This document shows positions 60,272 through 64,000 of a stretch of 64,000 nt of DNA, in pieces. Position 1 is the stretch's first letter, and each line of letters begins with the position of its first letter. A model generated the notes under the pieces. It was not told the origin of the DNA. It searched no databases and was given only the letters and a program-made list of their open reading frames with translations. The translations under genes were made by a program, and so were the position numbers. Origin of the DNA: Telmatactis stephensoni (Eukaryota > Cnidaria > Anthozoa > Actiniaria > Isophelliidae); NCBI GenBank assembly GCA_029948255.1, contig JALIZF010001469.1:124001-188000 (forward strand), given 5' to 3'.

Positions 60272-61089
60272 TAAGATGTTAAAATGAAGTTATCATTATC
60301 AAAAGTTTCAAGTTTTCTGTTTCAAGTGATTCGAGTTTTGACGGAGCCACACTGGCTAGGCTGCAGTGAAAGGCTGCGGCTTCATCTACTATTTAGAAGA
60401 AGTTATATATGTCCTCCTTTGAACTCATCCTTATTTAATTCAAACGCGTTCTCAAACTACTTCATTTTCACGACTTGAATCTTTCCAATTTGTATTAAAA
60501 ATAATTTGTATATAGTTAAAGATTTGGAGTTGAAATTTCACATCTTTGTTTCTTCTTTTTTTCCGTCTTTTCTATTCATAAAACAGAGTGCAGCTGATTC
60601 CAGATTTTCAGGATGTTGTTAAATTAAGGCTTTCAGTTTCATGGTTTTCAATTACGAAAATTGTTTTTGAGGTTTTTGGAATGATATAGCTTTGCATACA
60701 TCCTCATCCACTTTCAATTTATGGCCTTAATTGCTGGTTCTAAATTTCGAAAACACACTGCATGCCTACCAAACTTAACCATAGCTAAGTTTCTGGTTCG
60801 CAGTTTATCAGTCCGTAGTCACCTGCAGAATAATAATCAAAAGTTTTACTAAACGCATATCATGAATGACATCACTCTGTTGGTTTTCAAGATTTTCTAT
60901 TTATGAAAATTGTCGTTAGCTTTTTTAGCATTAATTCGTAAATCCTCCCTCCTTCATCTTCGGTTTTCGTCTTTTTCTTCTTCTTTTCTTCTTCTTTAAA
61001 ATAATTTCGATTAAATGATCAAAATTAAAGTTCTTCTATTAATATACTTATAATTACTATACTTTTTACTACACTACAATAGTTGGACG

Positions 61090-62740
61090 TTCGCCTTTTT
61101 CGATGTTCCTTTGTCTAGTAATTACAAATAATATAAAACCTAACCGAACGTTCATGTTGAGGCTTGTGACTGATTTTGCAGCTTTAAATTTTCACAGGCA
61201 AAACATAGCAAAATTGTTAAGATGTTAAAATGAAGTTATCATTAACAAAAGTTTTGTCTTAGGTGGTTTCAAGTTTTTGGTTTCTTCTAATTCGAGTTTT
61301 GACGGAGCCACACTGGCTAGGCTGCAGTGAAAGGCTGTGGCTTCGTCTACTATTTAGAAGAAGTTGTATATGTCCTCCTTTGAACTCAACCTTAATTCCA
61401 ACGCGTTCTCAAACTACTTCATTTTCACGACTTGAATCTTTCCAATTTGAATTTAAAATCATTTGTATATAGTTAAAGGTTCGTAGCTGAAATTTCACAT
61501 CTTTGTTTCTTCTTCATTTTGGCCCATTATACCTGTTTTGAGGGACTTAGGCATGATCGGAATTTTTTGGGATAGGTGAATTGCTAAATTGCAATTAGAT
61601 TGAGTACCCCTTTAGGCGTTAACATGCTTAGAAATCAAAGGAATTGGCTTTGGATACGAGAAGTAAAAGCAGGTAGAAATGTGTCTTAACATAGACAAAT
61701 TAGTTAGAAGTATAAATGCTTTATTACTGTTTTTAGTTTTAACGTTCTGATGTTCCGGACCTCATATCAGGATATCTTAAAATTGAAATAGCATTTTTCC
61801 TCACTGTCGGTCACCGCTTTGAAGTCGGTGAGCAACTATATATATATTTTTTAATTCTCTCCAGTAAATATTTTGAATTATACTATATAATAATACATGG
61901 TAGGAGAAGGGCAACAATATAGATACCTAATTATGTGCCCTTTCCTAAGTTAAATTACAATTTCATTTACAATAAGGTAATTATAAAAAGCTATTGAATA
62001 ATTTAAGCATATAGATTGAAGTAAGCAGTAGAAGACAAAATACGAAATATGAAATAAATGATAATTAAAATGATTTCCACTCAGTATTGTTTCAAGTAGT
62101 ATGTTTTAAGTGCTTTTTTGAAAGGAATTTTTGATTTTATGTTTCTGATAGAAGGAGGGATGTCGTTCCAGTCGAACTATATATGCCGTAATCTTGTGTC
62201 GGAATGACATTATATATTCTTTATGGCTAGAAAAGAAAACCTATAATCACTGTTTTGTCGTTTTGGAGTGATATTCAAATACTTTGAAAATAGATGTCTA
62301 CCAAATATTTCCTGATGGACTAATGAACTCTTGCGGACACGTATCCCGCTATTACGGACATCCAGGTAGTACGACTAGTATAGCTAAATCCCCTCCTGGC
62401 ATTGCAGACATCCCGCTATACTTGATATTAACGGCAAAGTTGCTGACTCTTCGTGAGATCGAAAACTTGCTTTTTACATTTTGTTGATAGCAAAAATATT
62501 TGGTACAATCAATTCGAATTACACGCAAAATTGCCATTTTCCCATTTATACTTGACGCTATTTTCCTGTGTCAAGACTTGTTTCCTTTCTATTCATAAAA
62601 CAGAGTGCAGCTGATTCCAGATTTTCAGGATGTTGTTAAATTAAGGCTTTCGGTTTCATGGTTTTCAATTACGAAATTTGTTTTTGAGGTTTTTGGAATA
62701 ATATAGCTTTGCATAACATCCTCATCCAGCTCAGTTTCAA
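61090..62740. repeat. local duplication upstream of gene A, copy 2
   Basis: Matches copy 1 at 59205-60720, but is split by about 1.06 kb (61517-62577) absent from copy 1. The inserted DNA carries no gene I recognise, and its ends were not resolved to a TIR. Confidence 0.75.
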
Positions 62741-63840
62741 TATTATAGTGCAGGAATCGAATATAGTGCAAAATTATTGTTCAGTTTTTTTGCTACAAGC
62801 ATGAAAATTGGCATGATGATAGAAGGCAACATGCTGACTAATGTAGCGCCACTCCCAAAAATCAATACTTCCAGTTCTACACATGTGGAATTAATTTTCA
62901 ATTAAAATTAAATACAATTGTTGCATTAACTAGCTGTTTTATGAAATGTGATAATTCTTTACAAGTACTGTTCCTTCTGCCTAACTGACTATAGTTCCCC
63001 ACCCTATTCCTCGTACTTCCAGTTTTATGTTAATGGCTTTAAAAAATTACTGAAAATAGCCGTTTTCTACAATGCTATCACTACTAACTAATCCCATTTG
63101 GTCTAATGATGTATGCCTTTTTCATTTCACATGCACTACCACACCCTAAACTTAGTACTGCCAGTGTAGATACATAGGAAACCTCGTCTCTCAAATATCA
63201 AAATTATTCACCTTGTTTTAAAGTCAAGGAGATAGAATAATAGACGGATATGATTTAAACAATGCAATTTGAACAACATGCAACCATGGCAACGCCTTTT
63301 CAAAAGTACTTCCAGTAATAGTACATTGTAATCGATTATTGGTGTTACTGGGACTTGTCAAAAGCGTGTCTCCGATTTTTTGCTCCATTCCAAAGTTATT
63401 GTCTGTTTTGTATCGGATACAGCTATTTTAGCGGTGTTGTAACTTTAGGAACATATAACAGAACAACGGGGCAACTAAACAAAAATCTGAGACACACTTT
63501 AGACAAGCGATATCTCATGACCTCAGAAAGATAGTAAAAATTGTTTTCGGATCAATATTGATTGATCGGGAACTCCGCAAAGACACCTCGGTGAAAATTT
63601 GAATAATTTCACTCTAACCTAAAAGGAAAAAAAAATTACAATAAAAATAATAGAAATAGTTTCTACATTTATTCAGCTTTCTGAAAATATTAATGTATAA
63701 CTTTAATGTGGTTTAGACTCCAATGAAAAGTTATTTCAGATAACCTGTACCAATCACTTAGCGGAAAATTTTCACAAAGCAATCACCTGTAATATATATA
63801 TATATATATATACATATATACACGATGTATTCGTTATTTT
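62741..63840. other. AT-rich DNA, no feature recognised
   Basis: Several ACTTCCAGT words (about 62870, 63020, 63310) recur without clear periodicity. No coding similarity. Confidence 0.4.
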
Positions 63841-63993
63841 AGAGTGACTTTCATTTGATCGTGAAAGAAAAATGACTATTTAGTTTGTAGTAGTTGATAA
63901 GCAACAAAAGAAAACATCGTATAAATGTCTTTAGAGTCTACTACCAACTATTAGTTTGTACTATTCCTTCATGGTCAAATGAAAACCACTCTA
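63841..63993. mobile_element. small TIR element at window end
   Basis: TAGAGTGACTTTCATTTGAT is mirrored by GTCAAATGAAAACCACTCTA. Inside, GTTTGTAGTAGTTG and CCAACTATTAGTTTGTACTA are near-symmetric. Confidence 0.6.
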
Positions 63994-64000
63994 GCTTTAG

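Larger units (their letters stand above)
59205..60720. repeat. local duplication upstream of gene A, copy 1
   Basis: Homologous to 61090-62740: CTTTTTCGATGTTCCTTT, the AAAACCTAA region, TTCGAGTTTTGACGGAGCC and ACAGAGTGCAGCTGATTCCA in order. It contains the insertions 59257-59962 and 60039-60271, which copy 2 lacks. Confidence 0.8.

Overview
This is eukaryotic, animal-type DNA: AT-rich, intron-bearing, packed with microsatellites and short transposons. The recognisable host genes are four tandem paralogues, all on the minus strand, each encoding a small secreted protein with two von Willebrand factor A (vWA) domains. The gene family, the R2-superclade LINE and the many short inverted-repeat elements suggest a cnidarian, most likely an anthozoan such as a stony coral. 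That taxonomic call is inference and was not tested by any search.

Layout in transcription order (right to left): gene A (56952 to 48045, 444 aa), gene B (38060 to 33476, 452 aa), gene C (25324 to 19983, 462 aa), gene D (13268 to 1001, 453 aa). All four have the same six-exon plan: exon 1, signal peptide; exons 2+3, first vWA; exon 4, an 11-14 residue Pro/Thr/Lys linker; exons 5+6, second vWA. Intron phases are 1, 0, 1, 1, 0 in every copy. Each gene has a TATA box about 90-105 bases upstream of its ATG inside a conserved promoter block, and each has homologous downstream flanking sequence, so whole gene units were duplicated. Introns and spacers then diverged by transposon insertion and repeat growth. 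Exon-by-exon resemblance changes partner along the gene (exon 3: A with C, B with D; exon 5: A with D; exon 6: C with D; B has a divergent second domain), which points to gene conversion or exon exchange.

Between genes: 13269-19982 holds the D promoter, a doubled upstream block and about 3 kb of unrecognised AT-rich DNA. 25325-33475 holds the C promoter, LINE debris (27640-28345), and several terminal-inverted-repeat (TIR) elements. 38061-48044 holds an almost full-length R2-superclade LINE (40559-43722, minus), minisatellites and tRNA-derived SINEs. 56953-64000 holds the A promoter, two large fold-back elements and a local duplication whose copies act as empty sites for each other's insertions.

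The introns contain very large simple repeats: (GGA)n of about 620 bp within a 1.1 kb purine tract in gene D, (GCAA)n of about 710 bp in gene B, GAAA/GACA of about 640 bp in gene A. These create long false reading frames. No rRNA, functional tRNA, CRISPR array or bacterial-type feature was seen. The two observations I would follow first are the phase-1 splice-donor sequence located just before every stop codon, and the exon mosaicism among the paralogues.
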